Part shown: positions 1 through 10,262 of the stretch, one piece after another
Numbering within the stretch: the first letter of the stretch is position 1
Layout: every line of letters begins with the position of its first letter
Source: Nitratireductor pacificus pht-3B
Lineage (GTDB): Bacteria; Pseudomonadota; Alphaproteobacteria; Rhizobiales; Rhizobiaceae
Reading direction: 5' to 3'
NCBI RefSeq assembly: GCF_000300335.1
Contig: NZ_AMRM01000019.1
Span: forward strand, 41,644-105,643
DNA length: 64,000 nt
Made by a program: the position numbers and the translations under genes
The notes under the pieces: generated by a model
Database searches by the model: none
What the model was told of the DNA's origin: nothing
Seen by the model: only the letters and a program-made list of their open reading frames with translations

Positions 1-1540
1 CCGCCTCCTCGCCGCCGGTGGTCGCCACGATGCCGATGCTGGCACCAGTCAGCACCTGGTGTCCGTCGATCAGATAGGGCTCGTCTATCACCGCGATCAG
101 CCGCTTGACGAGATTGACCGCCTGATCGGAGCCGTCGAGATTGCCCTGAACGACGACGAACTCGTCGCCGCCGAGCCGCGCGACGACATCCGTCTCGCGC
201 ACGGTGGCCTTGATGCGGCGGGCGACTTCGCGCAGAAGCGCATCCCCGGCCGGATGGCCGAGCGTGTCGTTGATGCCCTTGAAATTGTCCAGATCGATGC
301 ACATCACCGCGGTCGAGAGCGCGCGTTCGCTGCTGAGCCGCAGGATCTCCTCCAGGCGCTCGCGCATCATCAGCCGGTTCGGAAGGTCCGTCAGGGTATC
401 GTGGCGCGCCATGTAGGCCACCTGGGCCTGTGCCTTGTGGCGCTCGGTGATGTCCTCGTAGGTCGCAACCCAGCCGCCGCCCTTCATCGGCTGGTGCGAG
501 ATGAGGATCGTCCGCCCGTCGTCCAGCTCCTGGATGAGCGTGTTCGAACGGTTCTGCCGTATCAGGGCGGACTGGAGTGCCGATATCCGCTCGGCCTCGT
601 CCCGGTCATGCGCGCCCGCCGCGACCATGCTGTCGAGCAGGTCCGGGAAGGACAGCCCGGGCTTCAGCTGGTCGCTGGAAAGGCCGTAGATGCTCTCCAT
701 CTTCTGATTGCTGACGATCAGCTTCTGATGCGCGTCGAACATGCAGAGGCCGTGCGACATGTTGTTCAGGGCCGTGTTGAACAACAGGTTCTGGGTGATC
801 AGTTCCTCATTGGCGCGCCGCGCTGCTGCCGCGCTCTCGGCCAGCTCCGCTCTGGTGCGCAACAGGTCCTCGTTCGTCGCCTTCAGGCGCCGCTGCACGC
901 TGATCTGAAGCCGGTGCTGCCAGCGCAGCATGGCGACGAAGATGAAGCCGCTCAGCACCAGACCGAGCGCAAGAATGGAAAAGATCCAGTGCAGCCTCAG
1001 CAGCTCGCGCTGGTCGCGCGCCTGCGCTGTGGCGCCGTATTCGTTGGACTGCGACGCCAGCGCGATCATCTTGCGCTCGAGAGGCTCGGTCAGTTCGAGC
1101 GCCAGCTGCGCGTTCTCGGGTTTGTCGATGTCGTCGATGAACGTGCCGATGCGGCGCACCACGGATGCCATCTCCTCGACGGCTTCCCGGCTGTCAGGGA
1201 CTTCCGTAACGAATCCCAGGAATTCGCCGCTCTGGAACAGGTCCATACGGCTCACCAGGATCTGGTAGCGCAGACTGACGTCCTGCTTGGTGGCCTGCGG
1301 GGGATCCACGAGCATCCCGGCAAGCCTTTGCCTGAACCGCAGGAGCTCGTTCATCCCCTGACTGGCACTGAAGGCGATGTTGTAGCGGAAGATCTGGCTT
1401 AGTGCCTCCTGGCGCTTGAAGGCCAGGACGGAGATGTAGAGCGCCGAAACGGCGAGCGCGACGATGCAGATGGTCAGCACCGTCTGAACCACGCGCGAGG
1501 CTGTGCGGCGCCCCGAGGTCTCCGCGGCGGAGGCAGACAT
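1..1540 (-). CDS. Transmembrane PAS-GGDEF signalling protein, DcpA-like (partial; C-terminus beyond the left edge)
   Basis: The reading frame opens at an ATG ending at 1540 and runs off the window without a stop. About 513 residues are visible: a TM helix near residues 17-40, a periplasmic region of about 140 residues, a second TM near 184-205, a linker, a PAS-like domain (about 250-370) and a GGDEF domain with the intact motif RLGGDEF (GGDEF at residues 457-461, bases 158-172). An intact GGDEF predicts diguanylate cyclase activity. In Agrobacterium DcpA the same architecture is followed by an EAL domain, which would lie off the window. The gene starts 21 bases after the upstream pterin-fold gene, so the two probably form one operon and the small protein would sense for this one. 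The DcpA assignment rests on context and architecture. Confidence 0.85.
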   Translation of the reverse strand, partial: MSASAAETSGRRTASRVVQTVLTICIVALAVSALYISVLAFKRQEALSQIFRYNIAFSASQGMNELLRFRQRLAGMLVDPPQATKQDVSLRYQILVSRMDLFQSGEFLGFVTEVPDSREAVEEMASVVRRIGTFIDDIDKPENAQLALELTEPLERKMIALASQSNEYGATAQARDQRELLRLHWIFSILALGLVLSGFIFVAMLRWQHRLQISVQRRLKATNEDLLRTRAELAESAAAARRANEELITQNLLFNTALNNMSHGLCMFDAHQKLIVSNQKMESIYGLSSDQLKPGLSFPDLLDSMVAAGAHDRDEAERISALQSALIRQNRSNTLIQELDDGRTILISHQPMKGGGWVATYEDITERHKAQAQVAYMARHDTLTDLPNRLMMRERLEEILRLSSERALSTAVMCIDLDNFKGINDTLGHPAGDALLREVARRIKATVRETDVVARLGGDEFVVVQGNLDGSDQAVNLVKRLIAVIDEPYLIDGHQVLTGASIGIVATTGGEEA

Positions 1541-1560
1541 GGTTCAGGCCTGCCCCAAGC

Positions 1561-2088
1561 CTATCGCACCGTCAGTCGTCGGACTTGCCATACCGAGCGC
1601 GAGTAGAATTTCTGCGTGCTCAGCTCGACGTCGGAATCGTAGGGATAGATGATGAACAACGGTCCCTTGTCGCTGACGGGCATGTAGTTCCCATCGCGCT
1701 TGTAGGCGAGAATGGCGCCATACTGCGCAAAATCGGCGATCGGCACGGGCGCCTGGTAATCGTTGAGCGCCGTCACGACCACTTCCTGCCCGTCCGCCTT
1801 CACGCTCTCCATCAGGTCGGCGAGAAGGACCCCTTCGAACTCGACGGGACCGTTGAACCAAGGCGTGGTCGTCGTGATCTTTCCGGACTTCAGATTTTCG
1901 AGCATCGCCAGGTCGAAATCCGCCACCCCTTCCCCGTTGGTGGCGCCCACTTTCCCGTCGATGGTGAGAATGACGTCGCCTTCGGGATTGGGCAGCGTTG
2001 CATCCTGCGCCAGCACCGGGGCGGCGAGCAGCATCAACGCGGCCAGAGCCGCCGTCCAGCCTCGTATGAACTTCTGTGTTGTCGACAT
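1561..2088 (-). CDS. Periplasmic molybdopterin-fold protein, PruR-like pterin sensor
   Basis: 175 residues with an N-terminal signal peptide (hydrophobic stretch then APVLAQ-D cleavage site near residue 28). The body resembles the oxidoreductase molybdopterin-binding (SUOX/YedY) fold, with LADLMESV and a C-terminal KFYSRSVWQVRRL tract. The whole protein contains no cysteine, so it cannot supply the Mo-ligating cysteine of sulfite-oxidase-type enzymes and is probably a binding protein, not an oxidoreductase. PruR of Agrobacterium tumefaciens is such a protein: it binds pterins in the periplasm and switches its operon partner DcpA. Here the next gene is a DcpA-like GGDEF protein 21 bases downstream. 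The family placement is by eye. Confidence 0.75.
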   Translation of the reverse strand: MSTTQKFIRGWTAALAALMLLAAPVLAQDATLPNPEGDVILTIDGKVGATNGEGVADFDLAMLENLKSGKITTTTPWFNGPVEFEGVLLADLMESVKADGQEVVVTALNDYQAPVPIADFAQYGAILAYKRDGNYMPVSDKGPLFIIYPYDSDVELSTQKFYSRSVWQVRRLTVR

Positions 2089-2168
2089 CGTGAAGCCTCT
2101 CTGCTGGATTTACTGGAGAATGCCCGCATCGTAATCGCCGGCTAACCAACAAGAAGTTAATGTCACAT

Positions 2169-2190
2169 GCCCGTTCCGAAAGAAACGGGC
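2169..2190. promoter_or_regulatory. Short perfect hairpin in the pruR/queD-like divergent intergenic region
   Basis: GCCCGTT (2169-2175) and AACGGGC (2184-2190) form a perfect 7-bp stem around an 8-base loop. It lies about 80 bases before the PruR-like start on one strand and 190 bases before the QueD-like start on the other. There is no T-run, so it is more likely a leader hairpin or operator than a terminator. Role unknown. Confidence 0.3.
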
Positions 2191-2380
2191 TTGGCCGGGA
2201 CGGCGCATTGACAGGTATAAACCGTGGTGCCAAACCTCCATCCCGCAGCGATCATACATCGAACCGCATCAACGGTGGTACTGCTGATTCAGCGGGTCCG
2301 GTTTCCGGTGGAAACACATACCCACCTGGCATTTGCGGCCTGAAACGAGGCCGCGGACCTTCGTTCTGGGAGTGAATGCA

Positions 2381-2737
2381 ATGGAAACATACAAGGAATT
2401 CACGTTCGAAGCGGCGCACAAGCTGGAACCTTATTCCGGGCTGCATGGCCATTCCTTCAAAGTCTCCGTGCATCTTGTAGGCGAGCCGGACCCCGTCTTC
2501 GGCTGGGCTGCCAACCTGTACGAGGTCGAAAAGCAGATCGATGCCATCCACGGCATTCTGGACCATACATATCTTAACGATATCGAGGGGCTTTCGGTTC
2601 CGTCGCTGGAAAACCTGGCAAAGTGGATCTTCGACAAGCTGGCGGAAAAATCCCCGGCGCTCGACCGGGTCGAGCTGAAGCGGGGCGCGGAAGGCCAGGC
2701 CGAAGGCTGCATCTATCGCCGCCGCGAAGCGGCTTGA
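2381..2737 (+). CDS. QueD/PTPS-family protein lacking the catalytic cysteine
   Basis: 118 residues that align along their length with E. coli QueD (6-carboxytetrahydropterin synthase): FTFEAAHKLE, LHGHSF, GW, LDHTYLNDI, AKWIFD and a C-terminal GCIYRR. The three zinc-ligand histidines are present (AAH and HGH). Two differences stand out. The segment between AAH and HGH is about six residues shorter and has Tyr where QueD has its catalytic Cys four residues before HGH. The C-terminal KET motif, which supplies a substrate-binding Glu, reads KRG. So this is probably a non-canonical or pterin-binding paralogue. The ATG at 2381 follows GGGAG; it faces the PruR-like gene across about 290 bases. Confidence 0.8.
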   Translation: METYKEFTFEAAHKLEPYSGLHGHSFKVSVHLVGEPDPVFGWAANLYEVEKQIDAIHGILDHTYLNDIEGLSVPSLENLAKWIFDKLAEKSPALDRVELKRGAEGQAEGCIYRRREAA

Positions 2738-2809
2738 GGACCGCACAGGCAAGGCAGCCCTGCGCAATGACGTTCAGGTCGCGCAGGGCGTCGGTCCGGC
2801 TGAAAAAAC

Positions 2810-3490
2810 CTAGTTTCCTGCCAGCAAGGCCGAGTCGATCAGCCGGAAGGCATCAGGGCTTGCCCATTCGGCGGGTCCGTTCATATGCGCGAGCAGGCAG
2901 CCATCGGTCCCGATCAGGAGGGTCGCCGGCAGCCCCAGCGCCAGGCTCTGGCCCTTCAAGTCATTGAATATCTTCATCGAGCTGTCGCGATAGTAGCCGA
3001 GGGATTCTATTCCCGTTTCCTCGAGAAAGGCTTTCGGCTTCGTGTCATCGCCGCGATCGACGTTGACGGCAACGACTTCGAACCGGTCGGAACCCTTCTC
3101 CTCCTGCAGCGTGTCGAGCGCCGGCATCTCCTCGCGGCAGGGCGCGCACCAGGTTGCCCAGAGGTTCAGCAGCACGACCTTGCCGCCAAAATCGGCGATG
3201 GACATCGCCTGACCGTCCGGTCCGTTGAACGACAGGCCGTTCATCGACCGCGGCGGATGCGCCGCGAGCATCGCGGCAACCTCTCCGGTCGCCGCCTGCC
3301 CGGTGGCGCGGGCCAGCGCGTCGTTGGCGGCGCATTGCGCATCCGCCGCACCCGCCTTCTCCGACAGGGCGGCGATGTTGCCATCCGGGGCGCCCTTCAC
3401 GTATACCGCAATCGCACCTCCGACGGCGCCTGCGGCGACGGCAAGGACGATCAGGCGGAGTGCCGGGAATTTCCGTTTCTGCTTCGACAT
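2810..3490 (-). CDS. tlpA: TlpA-like membrane-anchored thiol:disulfide interchange protein
   Basis: 226 residues: N-terminal membrane anchor (about 10-30), a periplasmic linker containing C53, and a thioredoxin-like domain with active-site WCAPC at residues 114-118 followed by REEMPALD, typical of the TlpA/ResA family. In Bradyrhizobium TlpA is a periplasmic reductant for copper-site assembly in cytochrome aa3, and its gene also lies back to back with argH, as here. The start is placed at the ATG ending 3490 because the TM anchor follows at once; an upstream in-frame start at 3538 would overlap argH. It converges with the QueD-like gene. Confidence 0.88.
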   Translation of the reverse strand: MSKQKRKFPALRLIVLAVAAGAVGGAIAVYVKGAPDGNIAALSEKAGAADAQCAANDALARATGQAATGEVAAMLAAHPPRSMNGLSFNGPDGQAMSIADFGGKVVLLNLWATWCAPCREEMPALDTLQEEKGSDRFEVVAVNVDRGDDTKPKAFLEETGIESLGYYRDSSMKIFNDLKGQSLALGLPATLLIGTDGCLLAHMNGPAEWASPDAFRLIDSALLAGN

Positions 3491-3520
3491 TTTTCTTTCC
3501 ACACGAACCACCCGGTTATC

Positions 3521-4945
<1,425 letters not shown>

Positions 4946-4982
4946 AACGCAGCGCACGCACTTTCAAGGAACGGAACGCCTC

Positions 4983-5186
4983 ATGACGGCCCGCAGAACG
5001 CTCACCCTCCTCATGCTCGGCCTGCTCGTCGGCCTCGCCGCCTGCGGCCGCAAGGCCGCGCTCGATTCGCCCTACGAGGCCGCCGTCGATGCGCGAAAAC
5101 AGGCTGAGCAGAACGACGAACCCGTGCCGCCAGAGCCGAAGAAGCCGGTCGCCGACCGTCCGTTCGTTCTGGACCGCCTGCTCTAA
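4983..5186 (+). CDS. Small lipoprotein between argH and lysA (LptM/YifL-like)
   Basis: 67 residues: a basic N-terminus, a hydrophobic stretch and the lipobox LAAC with Cys at residue 20, followed by GRKAALDSPYE, then a short Glu/Lys/Pro-rich tail. The position of CGRK just after the lipobox resembles E. coli YifL/LptM (CGLKGPLY), a small outer-membrane lipoprotein that helps mature the LPS translocon. Location between argH and lysA is characteristic of this group in Rhizobiales. The ATG at 4983 is chosen because it gives a proper signal peptide; an upstream start at 4920 would overlap the argH end. The LptM link is inferred from pattern and context. Confidence 0.8.
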   Translation: MTARRTLTLLMLGLLVGLAACGRKAALDSPYEAAVDARKQAEQNDEPVPPEPKKPVADRPFVLDRLL

Positions 5187-5209
5187 CCTTCTTTCGAAAG
5201 CACGTTTCC

Positions 5210-6481
5210 GTGAACCATTTCGAGTATCGCGACGGCGTCCTGCACGCCGAGGATGTATCGGTGCAGGCCATTGCGGCCGCGGTCGGGACGCCGTTCTACT
5301 GCTATTCCACCGCGACCCTAACCCGCCATTACCGCATCTTCTCGGAGGCGTTCTCCGGGCTTGACGCTCTTGTCTGCTACGCCATGAAGGCCAATTCCAA
5401 CCAGGCCGTCCTGAAGACCCTGGCCCGGCTCGGCGCCGGCATGGACGTGGTCTCGGAGGGCGAGCTGCGCCGTGCGCTGGCCGCCGGCGTTCCCGCGGAC
5501 AGGATCCTGTTCTCCGGCGTCGGCAAGACCGCTTCCGAGATGGACTTCGCCCTGCGGGCGGGCATTCTCTGCTTCAACGTCGAATCGAAGCCGGAGCTGG
5601 AACTGCTGTCGGCCCGCGCCACCGCGCTCGGCCTGACCGCCAATGTCTCGCTGCGCATCAATCCTGATGTCGACGCCCGGACCCATCGCAAGATTTCCAC
5701 CGGCAAGGCGGAAAACAAGTTCGGCATCGCCTGGAAGGAGGCCCGCGCGGCCTATGCGCGGGCCGCGGAACTGCCCGGCCTCAAGGTCAGCGGGATCGAC
5801 ATGCATATCGGCAGCCAGATCACCGAGCTTCAGCCCTTTGACGACGCCTTCGCGCTGCTGACCGAGCTGACGGAGACGCTGCGCGCCGATGGCCATGCCA
5901 TCGAGCATGTCGATCTCGGCGGCGGGCTGGGCGTGCCCTACGCGGAGGACGGCGACCAGCCGCCCCTGCCGGAAGCCTATGCGGCGGTCGTCCGCAAGCA
6001 CGTCACCAAGCTCGGACTGAAGGTGATGCTCGAGCCGGGCCGCCTGATCGCGGCGAATGCCGGCATTCTCGTTTCCGAGGTGCTGTTCCGCAAGGACGGC
6101 GAGGCGAAGAACTTCGTCATCGTCGATGCGGCAATGAACGATCTGATCCGCCCGACCCTGTACGAGGCTTTTCATACGATCCGCCCGGTCCGGCAGGCGG
6201 CGGCCGATGCGCCGCGCATGACAGCGGACGTGGTCGGCCCCGTTTGCGAGACCGGCGACTATCTGGCGCTCGATCGCACCCTGCCCGAGCTGCGCCCGGG
6301 CGATCTCATCGCCATCGGCACGGCGGGCGCCTATGGCGCGGTGCAGGCCAGCACCTACAATTCGCGCCCCCTGGTGCCGGAAGTCCTGGTCAGCGGCGAC
6401 CGCTTCCATGTGGTGCGGGCCCGACCGACCTATGAACAGCTCCTGGCGCTCGATTCGCTGCCCGACTGGCTGGCCGACTGA
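5210..6481 (+). CDS. lysA: Diaminopimelate decarboxylase
   Basis: 423 residues, PLP-dependent fold-type III decarboxylase converting meso-diaminopimelate to lysine. The PLP lysine is K60 in VCYAMKANSN; HIGSQ, the glycine-rich VDLGGGLGVPY and EPGRLI (PLP-phosphate binding), and the second-domain CETGD motif are present. It starts with GTG at 5210, 23 bases after the lipoprotein stop; no better ATG lies upstream. It is part of the argH-lipoprotein-lysA gene line. Confidence 0.96.
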   Translation: MNHFEYRDGVLHAEDVSVQAIAAAVGTPFYCYSTATLTRHYRIFSEAFSGLDALVCYAMKANSNQAVLKTLARLGAGMDVVSEGELRRALAAGVPADRILFSGVGKTASEMDFALRAGILCFNVESKPELELLSARATALGLTANVSLRINPDVDARTHRKISTGKAENKFGIAWKEARAAYARAAELPGLKVSGIDMHIGSQITELQPFDDAFALLTELTETLRADGHAIEHVDLGGGLGVPYAEDGDQPPLPEAYAAVVRKHVTKLGLKVMLEPGRLIAANAGILVSEVLFRKDGEAKNFVIVDAAMNDLIRPTLYEAFHTIRPVRQAAADAPRMTADVVGPVCETGDYLALDRTLPELRPGDLIAIGTAGAYGAVQASTYNSRPLVPEVLVSGDRFHVVRARPTYEQLLALDSLPDWLAD

Positions 6482-6598
6482 AAGCGTCTCGCGGTAACAA
6501 TTTCGCGCGCTGCCTCGCCTTCGCCGCGTTTGCTGCTATCCTTGCGACTGGGGTTGGCGTGATTCAGCGCCGGCCACAGCGAGGTGCTGAGAGTGCCG

Positions 6599-9163
6599 AT
6601 GGCTGAAACACCCGAACGGCAGACACTCCCCGGCAGGCGGTTCGCCAGGCTTGCGCGGACGCGCCTTGCGACGCGCGTGGTGATGCTGGTCGAGCGCCTC
6701 TGGCCGTTGGTCCTGCCCGTTCTGGTCGTTGCCAGCGTGTTTCTCTCCCTTTCGTGGTTCGGCCTGTTCCGCCTGATGCCGGACGGGCTGCGGCTCGGCG
6801 TTCTGGCTGGCCTCGGCGTCGCCGGCCTTGCCGCTCTCTGGCCCCTGCGCCGGTTCCGCCGCCCCACCTCCGTCGAGATCGACCGGCGCATCGAGCGCAC
6901 GAACCGGCTGGAGCATGAACCGGTCGCGACCCAGACCGACCGGCCCGCCGGCCAGGCCGACGGCTTCGCAACAGCTCTTTGGCGCGAACACCAGAAGCGC
7001 ATGGCCGACAGGCTCGACAATCTGCACGGCGATCTGCCGCAGACGCGCGTTCCCGAACGCGATCCGTGGGGTCTGCGCGCAGCGGCGGCCTTGTTCCTGG
7101 TGACTGCGGCGGCGTTCTCCACCGGCCCCTATGGCGGCACCCTTCTGGACGCTTTTCGCACCCATGGCGGCGCCGAGATCGTCCCGCCGCGCATCGACGC
7201 CTGGGTGACACCGCCGGCCTATACGGGCCGCGCGCCGATCTACCTGACGGCGGAGGCCAATCGGCAGACGGAGCACTTCACCGTGCCCCAGGGCAGCATC
7301 CTCGCCCTGCGGATCACCGGCGGCACGGGAACGGAGACCCTCTCGCTCACCGATGCGACGGGTGGCGAAACCTTGATCGAACCGGAAGGCGCGTCGCAGG
7401 CCGAAGCGGCCTCCACGGCGAATGCGGCGCGGCGCTTCTCGCGGACCCTCGACAGCGACGGCGAACTGACCCTGAAGCGCGGCGATACGGAGATCGAGGG
7501 CTGGCTGTTTGCGATCACGCCCGATGCACCCCCTCAAATCCGCTTCAGCGAGGATCCCAAGCGGGCCGTCAACGGCACGCTGGAACTTGCCTACGAGATC
7601 GAGGACGACTACGGCGCCGCCTCCGCCGAAGCCCTGTTCGAGCAGAAGATTGCCGCGCCGGATGCCCGACCGCTCTACGAGGCGCCCGATCTGCCGTTGT
7701 CGCTGCCCCGCCGCGACGGCAGGTCCATCGCCGCCAAGACGTCACGCGATCTGACGGAGCACCCGTGGGCCGGCAGCGCCGTCGCGCTGACATTGAAGGC
7801 GACCGACGCCGCGGGCCAGGAAGCCCGAAGCGAGGTCAAGGACCTCGTGATGCCGGAGCGCATCTTCACGAACCCGCTCGCCAAGGCGCTCGTCGAACAG
7901 CGCCGCATCCTCGCGCTCGATGCCAACAGGAAGCCCCGCGTCCTGGCGCTGATGGATGCCGTCCTCACCTGGCCCGAGGAAACGCTGCAGAACCTGTCGC
8001 ATTTCCTGGGCGTCTCCGGTGCGCGCACCAGGCTCGATATGGCCGAGACGGACGACCAGTTGCGCGGCGTGGTCGATTATCTCTGGGAGATCGCGCTGGT
8101 CATCGAGGACGGCGATCTCACCGCCGCCGAACGGCGCCTGCGCCAGGCCCAGGAAGCGCTCAAGCAGGCGCTCGAGAACGGCGCGAGCGAGGAAGAGATC
8201 GCCAGGCTGATGGATGAGTTGCGCAGCGCCATGCAGGAGTTCCTGCGCGAGTTCGCCGAGCGCGCCCAGCAGAATCCCGATCTTGCAGAACAGATGCCGC
8301 AGAACGGCCAGATGCTGAGCCAGAACGATCTGGAGCGCATGCTCGACCAGATCGAGGATCTGGCGAAATCCGGTGCGCACGAGCAGGCACGCGACCTCCT
8401 GTCCCAGCTCGAGAACATGATGAACAACCTCCAGGCGGGCCGCTCGCAGCAGGGCCAGCAGGGCGGCCAGCAATCCGAAATGCGCCGCCAGATGGACGAA
8501 CTGGGCAATCTGATGCGCCGCCAGCAGGAGCTGATGAACGAGACCTTCCGCATGGACCAGATGCAGCGCGGCCAGCGAGGGCAGCAGGGTGAAGGCCAGC
8601 AGGGCCAACAAGGCCAGGGTCAGCAAGGGCAGGAACCCGGGCAAGGTCAGCAGGGAATGACCTCGGAGGAGTTCGCCGAAGCCATGCGTGGGTTGCAGCA
8701 GGGTCAGGGCGGTCTGCGCGGCGATCTCGAAAGCCTGCTGAAAGGCCTTGAGGGCCTGGGCATCAAGCCCGGCGAGGGTTTCGGGGAAGCCGGCGAAGCC
8801 ATGGGGCAGGCCGAGGGTTCGCTCGGCGAGGGCCAGGGCGAACAGGCCGTCGGCGAACAGGGCCGGGCGCTGGAAGCGCTGCGCCGTGGCGCCCAGGATA
8901 TGATGAACCAGATGCAGCAGGCCATGCGTGGCGAGCAGGGCGGCGGCGAACAGGGCTTCCGCGAGAGCAATAACGGCCGCGACCCGCTCGGCCGGCCGCA
9001 GGCGACCACCGGGCCGGATTTCGGCGATTCAGTTCAGGTGCCTGACGAGATCGATACCCAGCGGGCGCGCCAGATTCTCGACGCCATCCGCAAGCGGCTG
9101 GGCGATGCCCTGAGCCCTGCCCTCGAGAAGGAATATCTGGAGCGGCTTCTGGACATGCGCTGA
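6599..9163 (+). CDS. TIGR02302-family (DUF4175) membrane protein with Gln/Gly-rich low-complexity region
   Basis: About 854 residues. Two hydrophobic segments near the N-terminus (LWPLVLPVLVVASVFLSLSW and a second near LGVLAGLGVAGLAALW), then a large domain, a helical Glu/Gln-rich region, a low-complexity stretch rich in GQQG (about 8440-8660) and a conserved C-terminal tail with RARQILDAIRKRLGD. This is the alphaproteobacterial TIGR02302/DUF4175 family, of unknown function, conserved next to lysA in Rhizobiales. The ATG at 6599 is preceded by TGAGAG five bases away; the GTG at 6584 has its GCGAG directly against it, so 6599 is preferred. Confidence 0.88.
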   Translation: MAETPERQTLPGRRFARLARTRLATRVVMLVERLWPLVLPVLVVASVFLSLSWFGLFRLMPDGLRLGVLAGLGVAGLAALWPLRRFRRPTSVEIDRRIERTNRLEHEPVATQTDRPAGQADGFATALWREHQKRMADRLDNLHGDLPQTRVPERDPWGLRAAAALFLVTAAAFSTGPYGGTLLDAFRTHGGAEIVPPRIDAWVTPPAYTGRAPIYLTAEANRQTEHFTVPQGSILALRITGGTGTETLSLTDATGGETLIEPEGASQAEAASTANAARRFSRTLDSDGELTLKRGDTEIEGWLFAITPDAPPQIRFSEDPKRAVNGTLELAYEIEDDYGAASAEALFEQKIAAPDARPLYEAPDLPLSLPRRDGRSIAAKTSRDLTEHPWAGSAVALTLKATDAAGQEARSEVKDLVMPERIFTNPLAKALVEQRRILALDANRKPRVLALMDAVLTWPEETLQNLSHFLGVSGARTRLDMAETDDQLRGVVDYLWEIALVIEDGDLTAAERRLRQAQEALKQALENGASEEEIARLMDELRSAMQEFLREFAERAQQNPDLAEQMPQNGQMLSQNDLERMLDQIEDLAKSGAHEQARDLLSQLENMMNNLQAGRSQQGQQGGQQSEMRRQMDELGNLMRRQQELMNETFRMDQMQRGQRGQQGEGQQGQQGQGQQGQEPGQGQQGMTSEEFAEAMRGLQQGQGGLRGDLESLLKGLEGLGIKPGEGFGEAGEAMGQAEGSLGEGQGEQAVGEQGRALEALRRGAQDMMNQMQQAMRGEQGGGEQGFRESNNGRDPLGRPQATTGPDFGDSVQVPDEIDTQRARQILDAIRKRLGDALSPALEKEYLERLLDMR

Positions 9164-9230
9164 CCGCAACCGGGGACGTCGGTCTGGAATGTCCTTTGCG
9201 CGCCCGTTCGGACGCACGGCAATCCGGAAA

Positions 9231-9596
9231 TCAGGCGGCCAGCACCTCGCCGACCCGCTTGCGCAGCTCGCTCAGCGTAAAGGGCTTGTTGACGACGCCC
9301 GACACCGTCCCGTCCAGTTCGGCGGCGCGCTCGCGCTGGTCGGCATAGCCCGTCATCAGGAGAAGACGCAGTTGGGGAAAGGCGAGCGCCGCGGCGCGCG
9401 CCATCTCGATGCCGTCCATGGCCGGCATGCGGATATCGGAAAGGACGAGATCGTAGCCGCCGGACATGGCAGTGATCCGCTCAAGCCCCTCCAGCCCGTC
9501 GCCCGCCGTTTCCACGCTGTGCCCCGCCGCACTCAGTGCGCGTGCCGTAAAAGTTCGGACGGATTCGTCGTCCTCGACGATCAGAAGCTTAGCCAT
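9231..9596 (-). CDS. cpdR: Single-domain response regulator, CpdR-like
   Basis: 121 residues, only a receiver domain: acidic pocket E8-D9-D10, phospho-acceptor D54 (SDIRMP) and the conserved VVNKPF lysine motif near the C-terminus. Length, MDGIEMARRA-like helix and stand-alone form match CpdR, which in Caulobacter and Sinorhizobium (CpdR1) is phosphorylated by the CckA-ChpT relay and, when unphosphorylated, directs ClpXP to degrade CtrA and other targets. Being placed next to hpt and the TIGR02302 gene fits rhizobial cpdR1. Another stand-alone receiver cannot be excluded from sequence alone. Confidence 0.72.
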   Translation of the reverse strand: MAKLLIVEDDESVRTFTARALSAAGHSVETAGDGLEGLERITAMSGGYDLVLSDIRMPAMDGIEMARAAALAFPQLRLLLMTGYADQRERAAELDGTVSGVVNKPFTLSELRKRVGEVLAA

Positions 9597-9669
9597 GGCC
9601 TGTTTTCACCCGATCAGATTACGCTTCGGTAAACGCCCTGCCCATGATCACGGTCTGCCTGTCGATACG

Positions 9670-10212
9670 TCAGGCATCGCCCTTGACCACGCCGACGAAA
9701 GGCAGTTCCCGAAAGGCGTGCGCCACGTCCATGCCATAGCCGACCACGAAATAGTCGGGACACTCGAAGCCGACGAAATCCGCATCGACCGTGATCTGCC
9801 GGCGCGAGTGCTTGTCGAGAAGGACGGCGATCGAGACCGACCTGGCACCGCGCGACAGCATCAGTTCGCGCGTGTGCTTCAGCGTCTTGCCCGATTCGAG
9901 GATATCGTCGATCAGCAGGACATCGCGCCCGGCGACATCATTGTCGATGTCGCGCAACACCTTGACCGAACCGCTTTCCGTTCCCGCGCCGTAGCTCGAG
10001 ATCATGATGAACTCGACTTCCGGCGTGATGCCCACATCGTGCATCGCGCGGATGAGATCCGCGGCGAAGATGAATGAGCCCTTCAGGACGGAGATGACCA
10101 GCAGATCCTCGTACTTGCGATCCGCGATCTCTTTGGCCAGTTCGAGATTTCTCCTGGCGATGGTCGAGGCGGAGAACAGCACCTCGATTTCCTTGCCGCG
10201 AACCACGGGCAT
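9670..10212 (-). CDS. hpt: Hypoxanthine phosphoribosyltransferase
   Basis: 180 residues, standard length. Purine salvage enzyme that joins hypoxanthine (or guanine) to PRPP. The PRPP-binding motif VLLIDDILESGKT is intact, as are the VISVLKGSFIF loop and the C-terminal PDYFVVGYGMD motif typical of bacterial Hpt. ATG start at 10212. It lies in the minus-strand line with the cpdR-like gene, with a 73-base gap. Confidence 0.95.
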   Translation of the reverse strand: MPVVRGKEIEVLFSASTIARRNLELAKEIADRKYEDLLVISVLKGSFIFAADLIRAMHDVGITPEVEFIMISSYGAGTESGSVKVLRDIDNDVAGRDVLLIDDILESGKTLKHTRELMLSRGARSVSIAVLLDKHSRRQITVDADFVGFECPDYFVVGYGMDVAHAFRELPFVGVVKGDA

Positions 10213-10262
10213 CGCGCTACGCTCCCAGTTATGACGGTCCGCCGGTCATGACGGCCTGCCAC

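Noticed and set aside
59..1402. 447-codon open frame on the plus strand
   Set aside because: Antisense to the PAS-GGDEF gene, whose minus-strand translation carries an intact GGDEF motif and TM helices.
2208..2236. TTGACA at 2208 as a promoter for the QueD-like gene
   Set aside because: The sequence 17 bases downstream (CAAACC) is not a usable -10, and the nearby TATAAA is only a few bases away.
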